A DNA stretch of 64,000 nucleotides from Megascapheus bottae (lineage: Eukaryota > Chordata > Mammalia > Rodentia > Geomyidae): positions 13,097,427 to 13,161,426 of the forward strand of contig JANJXV010000024.1 of NCBI GenBank assembly GCA_024803745.1, in the 5' to 3' direction. This document shows positions 19,186 through 30,699 of this stretch, piece after piece; positions within the stretch are counted from its first letter, which is position 1; each line of letters opens with the position of its first letter. The position numbers and the translations under genes are program-made. The notes under the pieces are model-generated. The model did no database searches and was not told the DNA's origin. It saw nothing but the letters and a program-made list of their open reading frames with translations.

Positions 19186-19224
19186 CCATTGGCTGTCTGT
19201 CACCAAAGTGGTTTGTTATTGGTC
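19186..19224. promoter_or_regulatory. Pair of inverted CCAAT boxes (NF-Y type)
   Basis: Two ATTGG pentamers, at 19188-19192 (CCCATTGGCTG) and 19218-19222 (TTATTGGTCG), are 30 bp apart in the same orientation. That spacing is about three helical turns, typical of NF-Y-bound promoters. They lie about 140-170 bp upstream of the KLHDC10 ATG. Confidence 0.65.
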
Positions 19225-19358
19225 GTTGGTGACACCCGGCGCTCCCCCCCGCTTCCCTGTCTCTCCGGTCTCTTGAGGAGCCCTGGAAGGAGGCTCGGCT
19301 GGTGCAGCCGAGTCAGGGGGCTGTGCCGGGACCGGGCTGCGGCAATCGCTAGCGGGTC

Positions 19359-19524
19359 ATGTCGGCCGCCCAGGGCTGGGACCGGAACCGCCGGCGGGGA
19401 GGAGGCGCGGCCGGCGGTGGCGGCGGAGGTAGCGGGGCCGGCGGGGGCAGTGGGGGCAGCGGGGTTCGGGGTTCTGGCCAACTCAACCGCTTCGTGCAAC
19501 TCTCCGGGCGGCCGCACCTGCCAG
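19359..19524 (+). CDS. KLHDC10: KLHDC10 coding exon 1
   Basis: Encodes residues 1-55 plus the first base of Gly56. It starts MSAAQGWDRNRRR, then has a low-complexity Gly/Ser tract (residues 14-40) and ends QLNRFVQLSGRPHLP. The ATG has G at -3 and the N-terminal residues match the family. The exon ends CCAG before a GTGAGT donor at 19525-19530. The Gly-rich tract is encoded by GGC/GGG-rich DNA within the CpG island and is probably variable in length between species. It precedes the kelch propeller. Confidence 0.95.
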
Positions 19525-19860
19525 GTGAGTCGTGGGCGCGGGTCCCGGGTCCCGGCGGCGTGCGGGGAGGCGGCCGCGGCTCGGTCCTTTCCCCGGGAGG
19601 ACGACCGGCGAGCCCCCACATGGCACCGGGAGCGGGAGCGAGGGAACTGCAAAACTGTCTTAGAACCCGGGAAAAGTCCTTGGGTGGCGGCGGCGGTTGC
19701 GTCCAGAGGTCTGGACCCGGAGTTGGGTTTGCCCTTCCGAGGGAGCGCCTCCCGGCTCCTTGACATTCCCCAAACGTCCCTCGCCCCCCGGAGCCCCCGG
19801 TCTCTCTTCCCTACAAGATCACGGTTCGATCTTGTGAAACAGAGACAGTGGCGCCCAACT

Positions 19861-21900
19861 GTGGAAAATTGTCCCCAAAAGTGTTCAGTTAAGGACAAAA
19901 GACACAAGAGCATTTCCAGTCGCGATTTGGGTGTTAAAAAAAACCAAAAACCACCCGAGTATGCGGGAGTTAGGCATTCGGAGACGGAAGAAAGCAGGGG
20001 GAGGGGGAGCGGTGGTCGGGGTTAGGCGATGTTTCAGCCCGAGGACCAAGGGAATTAAGGAAAACTAGTTGGATTATTAATATTTTGGAATGTTCAGAGA
20101 CGGAATGGATAATGGTGCTTAGATTTTAATGGGAGGGGGGAAGAATACGCTGAGAGAGAAAATTGTGCGGTGTCTTGAATAAGAAAACAACAGATTGAGA
20201 ATTCAAAAAATATTTTCCAATGCGATAAATTCACATGTTGGCCTGCTGTTCCCCATCTTTGAAATTCAAATGCCTTAAAAGACGAAACCGAATCAAGCTG
20301 ATATATGTATGTAGACTATTTTTGAAGAGGTCCATCTATTTGAAAGTGAATATTCGACGTAGCAAAAAGAAGGTAGATAATTAAATACTGCGCCGAAAGC
20401 CAAATATTATATTGGACAAGTTCATTTTTTTTTCCATGAAGGAAACTGTCAAGAATGATGTGCTAGTCATTCACCATTTTTTCCCCCCCTGAATGGCGTT
20501 GAGTTGATCATATCATGGATACATTTGTCTAGCTGATGAGTTTTCAGAAAAGGATGTTTTTTGAATTGTATTTACTATTGTGACTTGTACTTCTAAGTAA
20601 TCAAAAATTCTTTGTTTAATTTAAAGATAACAAAGGGAATTTTGCACAGAGATAATTGCTAATATCTGTCATGAGGTTATTGACGCATGCTGGAAATGTA
20701 CACCATCCCATTTATATGTACCTCTGAAACTAAAATGACTATTTGGACATAGTCATATATAAAATGTACCATGAGTTGGATTTGAAATGTCAGTATCAGA
20801 CTGGGTGGATTAGAATTTAGGAATATGTGTGCTTTAATGTGAAAAAGAAAAAAAAGGAGAAATCTTTTATCTTGTTTCAAATTACTAACAACCACTTAGA
20901 TTTTTGCACATTGAGAGATTAAAAGATAAACCTCTTGAAAATAACCAGTTTGCCCTCTGCCACTGCAGTCTAGGTCTTTGGTCATGGATTAATTATTACA
21001 CCATGGGCTTCTTGTGGGCACATACCCAGCGATTCCTTGAAGCTGGTGGGTGCAGTCCATCACTGCCACCATATGAGGGCAGTAGAAGCCATGATTTCAG
21101 ATATGGGCTTTAGGTGTGGACTATTTCTGCATTCTCTTAGCACACAAGGCCAGTAATAGCCATTTGTCCAGTGGTAAAGATAAAACATATCTAAACTGTG
21201 AAAATTCATGTAGTGGAGTCTTCAGTCTTCTCTTTCTGCTTCCTTTTCCTCTGGCTGGTGCTTCATTCCTCCTTTTCTGTGTCGGCATCTTCTTTTATTT
21301 TCAAAAATTGGGAAATTATCTGATTTTTACATAGTACACTTTGAAATTCTTTCATGCTAATTATTATTATTATTCTCCCAGGTGTTGCATTGTAAATACT
21401 ACCCCATATCTCTCTATTTTGAGATTTTAAAAGATCTCAGGTGACGAGGAAGAAGAACATCTACGTCTATTGTGTGTGGCAGCATGTATTTTTAAGGTCT
21501 AACTTTGTCTTTGACCTCTAATCCCATTTCCCATTTTTATTTCTTCTCTAAATGTCCACGTATTGGAAGATCCCTTTCTCTTCCTTTCTGCATCTCTAGT
21601 TTCCCATGAAACAAAATGAATCTACCAAGTCTTCCTGATGTGTTCTCCCTTTCCCGCAGTGATGGCAACATTAGCCTTGCAGTTACGCAGCCTGAAATTT
21701 GGGTGTCCCCCTCCTTTGCAGTTTTCCTTGTCCTTCAGGTGTAATCAATCGTCAGGTTCTCTTTATTTCCTTTGTAACTCTAGTCCCTGCTGCCATCACC
21801 TCTCAATCTATAGTAGCTACTGCTCTTGCCTTCAATTCATATAGCATACAAATCTTTTGCATCACAGATCTGTCCTCATCCTTGTTTATAATTCCTGGCT
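19861..21900. other. SINE-free first part of KLHDC10 intron 1
   Basis: About 2 kb without any recognisable SINE, LINE or long microsatellite apart from a short TTATTATTA tract near 21360. Could hold intronic regulatory elements, but I see no specific motif cluster. Confidence 0.5.
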
Positions 21901-21904
21901 TATT

Positions 21905-22036
21905 TGTGTGTGCGTGGGTGCGTATTTTCAGTGCTGGTCTCATTATGTAGCTCAGGCTTGCCTTAAACTCATGATCCTGCTGCATTTTAGCATCACATGT
22001 GGTGACATTACAGGTATAAAACACTATGCCTAGCCT
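21905..22036 (-). mobile_element. B1-like SINE, diverged
   Basis: CTGGTCTCATTATGTAGCTC...CTTAAACTCATGATCCTGC...ATGCCTAGCC is the minus-strand pattern of an old B1 unit. Confidence 0.65.
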
Positions 22037-22422
22037 CTCTTAGCTTTTCAGTGATCTTAAAAATAAGGCAAGAATCTTTAACATGATGTAAACGATACCA
22101 TATAGTCTGCCTCTGTTCACCTCCAGGTTATTCTTCCATCATATTCTCTTGCATTTTGATTTTTCTTCCGTCTCTGTGATTCCCTCTTACCACAGAGCCC
22201 ATTGCACATACTCATTCATCATCCAGAAACCTTCTTATTCTTCATTCCATTTTCTTATTTCTTCTGTTGGAGCCCATCACATTCTTCCCTCCTCCCTCCC
22301 ATGGGAGCCTTCTCTGACCTTCCCAACTTGATATCTTCTACCTCTGCCTTCTCCTGGCATTATATGGGTCTCCTTGGGCATGCTTAATATTGTATTGTGA
22401 TGATATTCATCATCCGATAGTC

Positions 22423-22618
22423 TTTTTTTTTTTTTGGCCATTCCTGGAGCTTGAACTCAGGGCATGAGCACTGTCCTTGGGTTTTCCTCAAGGCTATCAC
22501 TCCACCGCTTGAGCTACAGCACCACTTCTGGCTTTTTTCTATGTATGTGGTACCAAGGAATTGAACCCAAGTCTTCATGCATGCTAGGCAAACAATCTAC
22601 CATTAGGCCAAACTCCCG
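22423..22618 (-). mobile_element. SINE-T
   Basis: Poly-T then GGCCATTCCTGGAGCTTG through to GGCCAAACTCCCGG, full-length. Confidence 0.87.
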
Positions 22619-22619
22619 G

Positions 22620-23430
22620 TGTAAATACCAGGTACATATGCATTTATACATTTATGTACATATTCACCTCACATACACACATGTATTTTAAAATTCTAAA
22701 TTCATACACTGGCATTACATGCAGATCATGTTAGTGTATAGTGGATTTGATTGATCACTGTGATTCCTTCTCCTGGGACCCCACTGACTGGACAGATAAA
22801 AATAAAATTCTTAAACATGCAGGTAGTAGATTAGACTGTATTTATTGTTCCAGTGCAAGTGATACTTTGTGAAATCTGGAGTACCTTCTTGCCTTTCTGT
22901 TCATCTCTGAAACACAATATGGACTTTGTGGTTGCTTTATAGGCTATAGAATTCATAACTTCTTACTCTAAGTGATTGGTGATTTCTCTGCACCCAGTAG
23001 AGTACAGGGAAAGTGCGTTTTTGTAAAATAGTCTACAGGGCTAGAGATCATAAGAAAGACACTGGGTAATGAGATGCAAGTTACTGTGTGAGTGTGATTA
23101 AATGAAATGTGCCCAGCAAACAGTTAAATATCAATACTAACACGGGAACTGAAATACACAGAGGAGGAAAAATATACAATTGGTAAATCTGGGTAAAAAT
23201 AATACTGAAGGCTTAATGTATAAAGCATAAAATCAAAATGATACAAAAGAACATACGGTAAAATGTTTTTCCTTTCACGCTTCACCTGAGCTAATTGCCT
23301 TCCTTCCTAGAATGGAAAGCAGTGTGTATTTGTTTGAATGAGCATTTAACATTTTTATACTCTTATTATAATTGATGTACAATGCATATCTGTATACATG
23401 TAGAAATTCATACACAAAAGTGTCTGGAAT
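22620..23430. other. Unique intronic sequence
   Basis: No gene, young repeat or long microsatellite seen. Confidence 0.45.
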
Positions 23431-23530
23431 CTTTAGGATGATTCCTAGAAGTGAAATTGCTGGATCAGAGGATATATACTGTTTAAACTTTGATTAACTG
23501 TCCAATTGTCCTCCTTAGAGGTTGTTCCCG
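23431..23530 (-). mobile_element. Ancient L1M-like fragment
   Basis: GATTCCTAGAAGTGAAATTG and CTGTCCAATTGTCCTCC match, from memory, a common motif of old L1M antisense fragments. A second example is at 36240-36330. Confidence 0.5.
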
Positions 23531-24231
23531 TTCCTGTCCTGCAGACGGTGTCAGAGCGCTTGCTAGCTGCTTGCTCGTTCTCTTGGTAATGAATGGAATG
23601 GGTTTTTAAATCCTTTTTAAAATTGTCTGCTTAATAGGAATATTTTTCTTAAGCATCTCTTTAGCAATTAAATGAACCATATTTGTTTTCTTTATTAATA
23701 TTCTTTGAGATGTTAATATTTTTCTAAAGATGTTTTTATATGGTTTATAGAAACTCGGGTTTTAAGGTAATTGTTTTTTTGTCTTTGACGTATGATTGCA
23801 GATATTTCTCCACTGTTCTTTCAAATCTTTTGACTATATATATTTTTTCCAGCAAAAATGAAAAGAAAATTGTAGTTAAATTATATCCTTTTCAGATTCT
23901 AAAGATTTCTATCATAAGAAAAATCTTCCTTAGTCCAATATGATTTCTAGTTAAAATTAAAAGGAGTAGTCTTGTGTTTTTTTTCTTGGTACTTTTATTT
24001 TTATATTAGATGCATTTATTCATAGAAATGCAATATTGAGATTGGGACCAAGGTTTACTTTTCCCCCAGGTGGCTCCCTAGTCATCACAGTAAAGCATTT
24101 TACTGAACAGTCCAGTTTTTTTTCTTCTGAGTTGAAGCCTTAGTAATGTCTTAGCTACTGTCGCATTGTATAATTTGATATTACTATTGGAAATTCATTT
24201 TGCTTCACTGATCACTTTACCTATTTTTTAA

Positions 24232-24345
24232 GTTTAATTTTGTATTATTATAAAGGTGATGTGCAAAGGTTACCATTATATAAATCAGGTAATGAGTACA
24301 TTTTTCTGGACGTTATCACTCCTTTTCTCACACTATACCAACTTA
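24232..24345 (-). mobile_element. Family-A repeat, antisense
   Basis: TTATTATAAAGGTGATGTGC...TAAATCAGGTAATGAGTACA, the reverse complement of the ...CTCATTACCTGATTTA... end seen in plus-strand copies. Confidence 0.6.
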
Positions 24346-24496
24346 TATATAATAGTCTGTTCCCCTTTCCTTTTTTTTGGTTTTAGTTATTGTTCTCCTT
24401 TATTCTTCTCAGAGTTCTGAGATGTTTTCCTTATTAGCTAGAATTAGGTAATGAAACTTAGAATTAGCTAATCATACCCACACCAGCATGTTTTAT

Positions 24497-25135
24497 TGAT
24501 GGTTGTGTTGGTGTTACATATTCAAGATAAGGTCTCATTGCGTGGGCTGATACACTGTCCGTCTTAGAACTACAGGTTTGCACCCCTACCATGACCAGCT
24601 ACCATGCAAATATTTATTAGTAAAGCATTATTTGGAATAGTCAATATGTTTTTGAAGTTCAAGATCTAGCTGTATATTTCTTGTGTTTAGGAATAGGATA
24701 TATATTAATTTCTTACTGGTAGCCAATAACAATTATTTTTTTTGGAGTTGGAGTTCTTTCTGTGTTGGCAGATTGGTCTGTAACTCCTGGAATTAAGTGA
24801 TCCTCTTGCTTAAGCTTCCCCAGTACTGAAAGTGTAAACACCACACCACATCTTTGCAAAGTTGTATTTGTACATTTTCTGCTATGTTTATTCGGTAATT
24901 TTCCTTTTTTATGCTACTCTAAATGAAGTTTCTATTTCTGTTATATCTTTTATCTGGGTTGTTGAAATATGAGGATATTATTAATTTCTGAGTTTAATTT
25001 ATGCTTTTGCAATTCTAACATCCTGAGTAGTTTCTCAGATTTTGTTTTTTGTTTTTTTGCTATACTAATTGAACCTAAAGTCTTGTCCTTTTTATAATAG
25101 GCAAGTGTTAAATCATTTGAGCCATACTTCCAGTT
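24497..25135 (-). mobile_element. B1-like and ID-like relics
   Basis: B1-like minus-strand units at 24497-24602 (AGATAAGGTCTCATTGCGTG) and 24736-24852 (CTGTAACTCCTGGAATTAAG), and an ID-like minus-strand monomer at 25035-25135. Confidence 0.55.
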
Positions 25136-25148
25136 CTCCTAGTTGTTT

Positions 25149-25395
25149 CTTTTTTCTTTTTTATGGGGGGGGGTCATGGGGCTTGAGCTCTGGCCTGGGC
25201 ACTGTCCCTGAGCTCCTCAGCTCAAGCCTACTGTCCTACCCTTGAGCCACAGCCCCACTTTCCATTTTCTAGTGATTAATTGGAGATAAGAGTCTCTCGG
25301 CTTTGTATTGCCTGGGCTGGCTTTGAACCTCGATCCTCAGATCTTAGCCTCCTGAGTAGTTACGATTACAGGTATGAGCCACCATGCCTGGCTTC
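25149..25395 (-). mobile_element. SINE-B with short TSD
   Basis: Minus-strand full copy. AGTTGTTTCT flanks it on both sides (25139-25148 and 25398-25407). Confidence 0.85.
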
Positions 25396-25464
25396 GAGTT
25401 GTTTCTATAGAGAAAAATAATATTTAACAGTGGAGACCATTTTATGTCTTCTAGCGTTTCTGTT

Positions 25465-25803
25465 TCTTTCTTTCTTTCTTTCTTTTTTTTTCTTTTCTGT
25501 TGGTTGTAGGGCTTGAAGCTCGAGCCTGGGCACTGTCTCTGGGCTCTTTTGCTCAAGGCTAGCTCTCTACCATTTTGAGCCATACCTCCACTTCCAGTTT
25601 TTTTTTTTTTTTTTTTTTTGCCAGTCCTGGGCCATGAACTCAGGGCCTGAGCACTGTCCTTGGACTTTCTCAAGGCTAGAGCTCTACCACTTGAGCCTCA
25701 GCACCACTTCTGGCTTTTTTTCTATGTATGTGATACCAAGGAATTGAACCCGGGTTCTCGTGCATGGCAAGCACTCTACCACTAGGCCACTCTTCCTGGC
25801 CCC
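25465..25803 (-). mobile_element. SINE-B right half cut by a nested young SINE-T
   Basis: A (TTTC)n start at 25467-25485 and a SINE-B right half to 25595 end abruptly at a poly-T (25596). A full SINE-T then runs to 25802. The SINE-B head is missing after it. Confidence 0.82.
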
Positions 25804-25849
25804 TGCAGTGCATATATTTCTATCATGATAAAATTTTAGCCTTGATGAG

Positions 25850-26402
25850 GTCATTACTAAATTGATAGATTGCCTGTCTAGCAAGCATTAGGCTCTGAGT
25901 TCAAAACTCCAGTACTGGAGAAAAAACAAAAAGAGCTATTACCATTTAAAAGATTTATTATTATTATTACCAGTCCTAGAGCTTGAACTCAGGGCCTGAA
26001 CACTGTCCTTGGGCTTTCCTCTTTACCACTTGAGCCACAGCACCACTTTTGGCTTTTTTTATGTATGTGGTACCGAGGAATCGAACCCCGGTCTTCATCC
26101 ATGCTAGGCAAGCACTCTACTACTATACTAAACTCACGGCCCCTTAAAAGATTATTTTTAATAAATAGAAATAAAACTTATCAATGTCTTTCAAGATCTA
26201 TAGGAATTATGTAATTTTTATTCTTTAATTTACTTTTTCTTTTTTTTTTTGCCAGTCCTGGGGCTTGAACTCAGGGCCTGATCACTGTACCACTTCTGTT
26301 TTTGTTTTTTTTTTTTTCCTGTGTATGTGATACCAAGGAATCAAACCCAGGACTTCCTGCATGCTAGGTGAGCACTCTACCACTAGGCCACACTCCTGGC
26401 CG
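25850..26402. mobile_element. ID relic (plus, 25860-25925) and two SINE-T copies (minus, 25969-26143 and 26241-26402)
   Basis: The first SINE-T is flanked by TTAAAAGAT-type duplications (25945 region and 26144). The second has an internal deletion that removes the start of the right monomer. Confidence 0.8.
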
Positions 26403-26685
26403 TTCTTTGATTTATTCTTATGGTGAATTATATCCATAGATTTACTGCTACCAAACTATATTTTAAAGCTTGCTTTAAAGCTTGCAAATTTTCTCTTTTC
26501 TGGTTAAAAGATATAAAGGTTTGGTTGAATTTCCACGAGATCATTTAGGCATTGCATGTTTCTTGGTGGAAGTAGCATTTGGACAAGTAATATCTACTAT
26601 GATCATTGGCCTGGTGCTATTTATTATTATTTTTCCTCCTTCTTATCCCCCTCCCCCCTCATCATCCTTAGTTTTCTTCTTTTCT

Positions 26686-26983
26686 GCTCTTGAGCTTGAA
26701 TTCAGGGCCTGGGTGCTATCCCTGAACTTTTTTGCTCAAGACTAATGCTTTACCACTTGAACTACAGCTCCAATTCTTGCTTGTTTTTTCGTAGTTAATT
26801 GAAAATAAGAGTCTCAGAGACCTTCCTTCCTGAGCTGCCTTTGAACCATGACACTCAGATCTGAACCTTCTGAGTAGCTAGGATTTCAGGCATGAGTCAT
26901 TGTCACCCAGAACCCACCACCTACCTACCCTCCCTCCCTTTCTTTTTCTTTCTTCCTTCCTTCCTTTCTTTCTTTCTTTCTTC

Positions 26984-27026
<43 letters not shown>

Positions 27027-27028
27027 TT
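26686..27028 (-). mobile_element. SINE-B (26686-26912) followed by a (CTTT)n microsatellite (26938-27028)
   Basis: Diverged minus-strand SINE-B. The adjacent (CTTT)n/(CCTT)n tract lies on its head side, so unlike the 13995 copy it did not come from this element's own tail. Confidence 0.82.
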
Positions 27029-27084
27029 TTCTGACTGCTTTGACTCTTCTAAGCCCTCTACAGTTTGATACATTTTTAATTATT

Positions 27085-27420
27085 TTGTTAGGTTATACAA
27101 AAAAAATTGACTGAGATCCTGGTTGGGATTATATTGAATCTCTATCTCCATTTGCCATTTTGATAATATTAAGTGTCCATCCATGAACATCAGTGTGAGG
27201 TATTTTTAAATTGTTTAGATCATTAATTAACTGTAGCCAGTATTTTTTGCTTTCCAGAATGCATTCATTGGTACTTTGCTTGCTTTTCCTAGTCCTGTGA
27301 TCCATGTTCCTTTTTAGGTTTTTATCCAAGTCTATGTCTTTGTATTGGTGCAATGGATATTTCTTTTGCCCTTATTTTATTTTTCTCTTTTATCTCTTTT
27401 CTGTTCTGCTGGTCATATTT
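27085..27420 (-). mobile_element. Old L1 fragment, antisense
   Basis: ATATTGAATCTCTATCTCCA...GCCATTTTGATAATATTAAG...TCCATCCATGAACAT is the antisense pattern of L1 ORF2. A minus-strand frame gives degraded L1-like peptide. Confidence 0.68.
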
Positions 27421-27445
27421 TGCTTCTTTCTCTTGGCCGTCTTTC

Positions 27446-27666
27446 CTTTTTTCCCCCCGTTGGTCTTGGAGCTTGAACTCAGGTTCTGAGTGCTATCCTT
27501 GAACCTGTTTGTGCTGAAGGCCCCACTTCTGGCTTTTTCTAAGTAGTTTATTAGAGATAGAATCTCACCAACTATCCTGCTTGGACTGGCTGTCAACCGT
27601 GATCCTCAGATCTCAGCATCCTGAGTAGCCTGGATTATAAGCGTGAACCATTGACACTGAGCTTGG
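27446..27666 (-). mobile_element. SINE-B
   Basis: GTTGGTCTTGGAGCTTGAAC through AGCCTGGATTATAAGCGTGA, diverged minus-strand copy. Confidence 0.78.
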
Positions 27667-27669
27667 CTA

Positions 27670-28330
27670 TTTAGAATCTCTTGAAATCTTTGCTCCTCCT
27701 GAAGAATTACTAGTTTTTATGAGGCTTTTGAATTATCTCTCACCATTACTGTACAGGGAAGATATGTTCATTACTAAAACTGGAAAATATAGGCAAATTG
27801 AAACCAGAGAGAGCCATCCATGGAAATTCTACTTAATGACAATCACAGCAACATTTTGACATTTTTATCTTCACATTACTAAAAAGGTTCTTTATCATTG
27901 GTTATGTTTTATATAATACTATATGAATAATTGTATGGCTAGATAGGTGCTTAAGAATCTTAAAATGGCAATATTTACATGTTTAGCTCTCAAGAATTAT
28001 TTGTATTTTGTTGCTTTATGGGTGGAAATGGTTTCTCTTCAGCTTACCATAAGAATGACGTTAGTATTTTTTTCCCCTACAGCTGAAGGCTAAATACGCC
28101 TCCTTCACAACTAAGCTTTCTAGGGAAAATAAACTTTGTTGTTTAAGTTTGTTCTTTCTTTTTCTCCTTTATAATTCTTTCTTTTGTTCTTCCATTCTTC
28201 TCTTTTTTCTTTTCAACCTATTACACTTTCATTTTGTACCTCTCTTTTGCTCAAGTGTTCTTGCTAAGTAAATTCCTAATTGATAAATCTACTGTTTCTT
28301 ACTCTTTGCCCTGGTTAAGTTCTCTATAGA
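27670..28330. other. Unique intronic sequence
   Basis: AT-rich; a pyrimidine-rich stretch at 28140-28260. No gene or assignable repeat. Confidence 0.45.
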
Positions 28331-28335
28331 GTTTT

Positions 28336-28462
28336 TTAAATTTAATTTCATTGTCAGGGTGATGTTACATATGTAACAGGGTTACAGTTGCATATGTAAG
28401 GTAGTGAGTACATTTCTTCTCTATCATTGTTACCCTCTCCCACATTTTTCTCACACTTCCCC
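28336..28462 (-). mobile_element. Family-A repeat, antisense
   Basis: GGGTTACAGTTGCATATGTAAGGTAGTGAGTACATTTC-type core followed by a C-rich end; matches the other family-A copies. Confidence 0.58.
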
Positions 28463-29092
28463 TCCCTCTATAGAGTTTTAATTTGACTACTTTTTTTTTT
28501 CTAGGCTAGAACTGAGAACACATTATAATTAAGAGTCCTTATTTATAAATAGCTTTTAGTTAACCTATTATCTCTCGAGTTTTTCATTAGTTTTCCTTTA
28601 GCTGCCTCATTATATTGGTATCTGAGTATCTTTTTCATTTCCTTGTTTCTCCTTACTCCTATTTTCCTTGAGTGATATCCATAATCTTTGACAGTGTCCA
28701 GAACATCTCCAGCCTCATTTCTCTTCCTAGTTTGTTTGCCAATGGCCAAGGACTTTTCCACCACTTGACCAAGTACCTTTAACATGCAGAGTAATGTCAT
28801 CACACTTCCAGTCAAACCTGTTCTTCCTCAAGTGCTCCTTCCAGTCTTGAGTGAGTCAAACCAGAAGTACCATCATGGTTGATTCCTTCCTTTATTCACC
28901 ATTTATCCCATTCGTCCCTCTCTGCCTTTCTAACATTGGCATTTATATTTTCAATTTTATATTTTATCTATATAGAAGTAGTTGCAATTGTCTAATTCTT
29001 CTTGACAGGTAAGTTGAGAGGAAGGAACTTAAAAAAAACTTACAGTATTAAACGATTTCATGCTTCTGGATTTTTGTTTCTTCATTTGGCTT

Positions 29093-29450
29093 GGTTTGGT
29101 TTTTTTGTACTAAGGGTTGGATTCTAACTCTTGGAAATGCTAGGCAGGCTTGCTATTTCAGTCACACCCTGAACCATGCTTTATGATTCTATAATAGTGA
29201 TACATATTGTTTATTCTTCCAACCTCCACCTAAGAATGTTTATCCATTTTCTTTTTTTAAAAAATCATTATTATAAAGGTGATATACAGCTGGGTTACAG
29301 TTACATAATGAGTCCATTTCTTTTTGGGCAGTGGTACTCCTTCCCTTATTCTCTCATGTTCTCTTTTAAAGTACAGTTTTAGGGGGTAGGGGCATAGCTC
29401 TTTGGTAAGACATATGTTGAGCACATGCTAAGTCACCAAATGTCAGAAAT
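29093..29450. mobile_element. ID-like relics and a family-A copy
   Basis: Minus-strand ID-like monomer 29093-29175, family-A antisense 29258-29372 (TTATAAAGGTGATATACAGC), and a plus-strand ID-like monomer 29383-29450. Confidence 0.55.
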
Positions 29451-29597
29451 AGTTGTAGCATCCTTCTATCTGTGTCATGATTCCATTTGCTCTTTCTGAT
29501 AATTTACTTAAAAAAAACTTTTCCATTTTGTGTTTTACCTTCTTTCTCTCCATTGATAGAGCCTTTTACCTTGTTTGAATTTTCTCTCATCTGATTT

Positions 29598-30306
29598 TTT
29601 TTTTTTTGCCAGTCTTGGTGCTTGAACTCAGAGCCTGAGCGCTGTCCTTGGGCTTTCTTGAGCCACAGCACCATTTCCAGCTTTTTCTATGTATGTGATA
29701 ACAAGATATTGGACCCCAGTTTTTGTGCATGCTAGGCAAGCACTCTACCACTAGGCCAAACTCCTGGCCCCTGATTTTTCTTTTATAGCTAAGATAATAC
29801 AAGTATTGCCTAGAGTTGCTAAACCAAATGAGCTTTTAAAAGTCCCCATTCATTGTGATCTGTTTTCAGGCCTTGTTTTCTTTACGTGTTTGGCCTTATC
29901 CTCCGTCTTCTTTAGTAGTTCTTGTTCTACTACATGTTTAGGAATTTGAGTTCCCTCATCATTTTCTTTTCAGTTCTCTCCCATGTACTAATAAATCATG
30001 CCACTTTGTAACTTTGACTCAAACCTCTCTAAGGGCTGTATTCTTGCTTTCTCTATGTCTTGTCACATTCAGCATATCTAAAACTAGATATGGTATTTTT
30101 TTATTTTTATTTTTTATTTTTGCCAGTCCTGGGGCTTGGACTCAGGGCCTGAGCACTGTCCTTGGGCTTTTCTCAAGGTTAGTGCTCTACCACTTGAGCC
30201 ACAGCACAGCTTCTACCTTTTTCTATGTGTGTGGCACCAAAGAATAGAACCCAGGTCTTTGTGCATGCTAAGCAAGCACTTTACCACTAGGCTATCCTCC
30301 CGGCAC
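29598..30306 (-). mobile_element. Two minus-strand SINE-T copies (29598-29770, 30100-30306)
   Basis: The first lost part of its right monomer. The second is full-length with flanks AGATATGGTATTTTT and AGATGTGGTCTTTT, a slightly decayed TSD. Confidence 0.85.
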
Positions 30307-30495
30307 AAGATGTGGTCTTTTAATGAAGGGTAGCTATTAGATAATTTTGATCAATGAAGTGATATGATGAGATTTATCCTTTTCAAAGTTCCTCTAGCTG
30401 CTGATGGAGATGAGATGGTGGCAGATGATGAAAATGCAGCATGGAAGCCTTTTAGAATATTCTGGTAGTATCTTAAAAGGAGATGGTGGCCTATA

Positions 30496-30687
30496 AGCCA
30501 GAGTTTGGCCTAGTGGTAGAATGCTTGCCTAGCATGCATGAAGATGCAGATTTGATTCTTTAGTACCATATACACAAAAAGCCAAAACGTGCTGTGGCTC
30601 AAGTGGCAGAGCGCTAGCCTTGAGGAAAAAACCCAAGGGCAGGGTGTAGGCCCTGAGTTCAAGCTGCAGACTGACAAAAAAAAAAAG
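30496..30687 (+). mobile_element. SINE-T with TSD
   Basis: Plus-strand full copy flanked by AGATGGTGGCCTA (from 30482) and AGATGGTGGCTTA (30688). Confidence 0.88.
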
Positions 30688-30699
30688 ATGGTGGCTTAG

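Larger units (their letters stand above)
18780..19860 (+). promoter_or_regulatory. CpG island / promoter of KLHDC10
   Basis: A GC-rich, CpG-dense block that spans the upstream region, exon 1 and the first 300 bases of intron 1. The upstream part contains CCAAT boxes and lacks an obvious TATA box. The densest CpG lies at 19240-19600. The transcription start is probably in about 19240-19310, but the sequence alone does not fix it. Confidence 0.8.

Noticed and set aside
19189..20025. A 278-codon open frame across KLHDC10 exon 1, and a 237-codon one on the opposite strand (19200-19913)
   Set aside because: Both come from stop-poor CpG-island DNA. They cross the real exon 1 and its splice donor in other frames, are low-complexity and match no family known to me.
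26938..27028. (CTTT)n as a second case of a SINE-tail-born microsatellite
   Set aside because: It lies on the head side of the adjacent minus-strand SINE-B, so it does not come from that element's tail.
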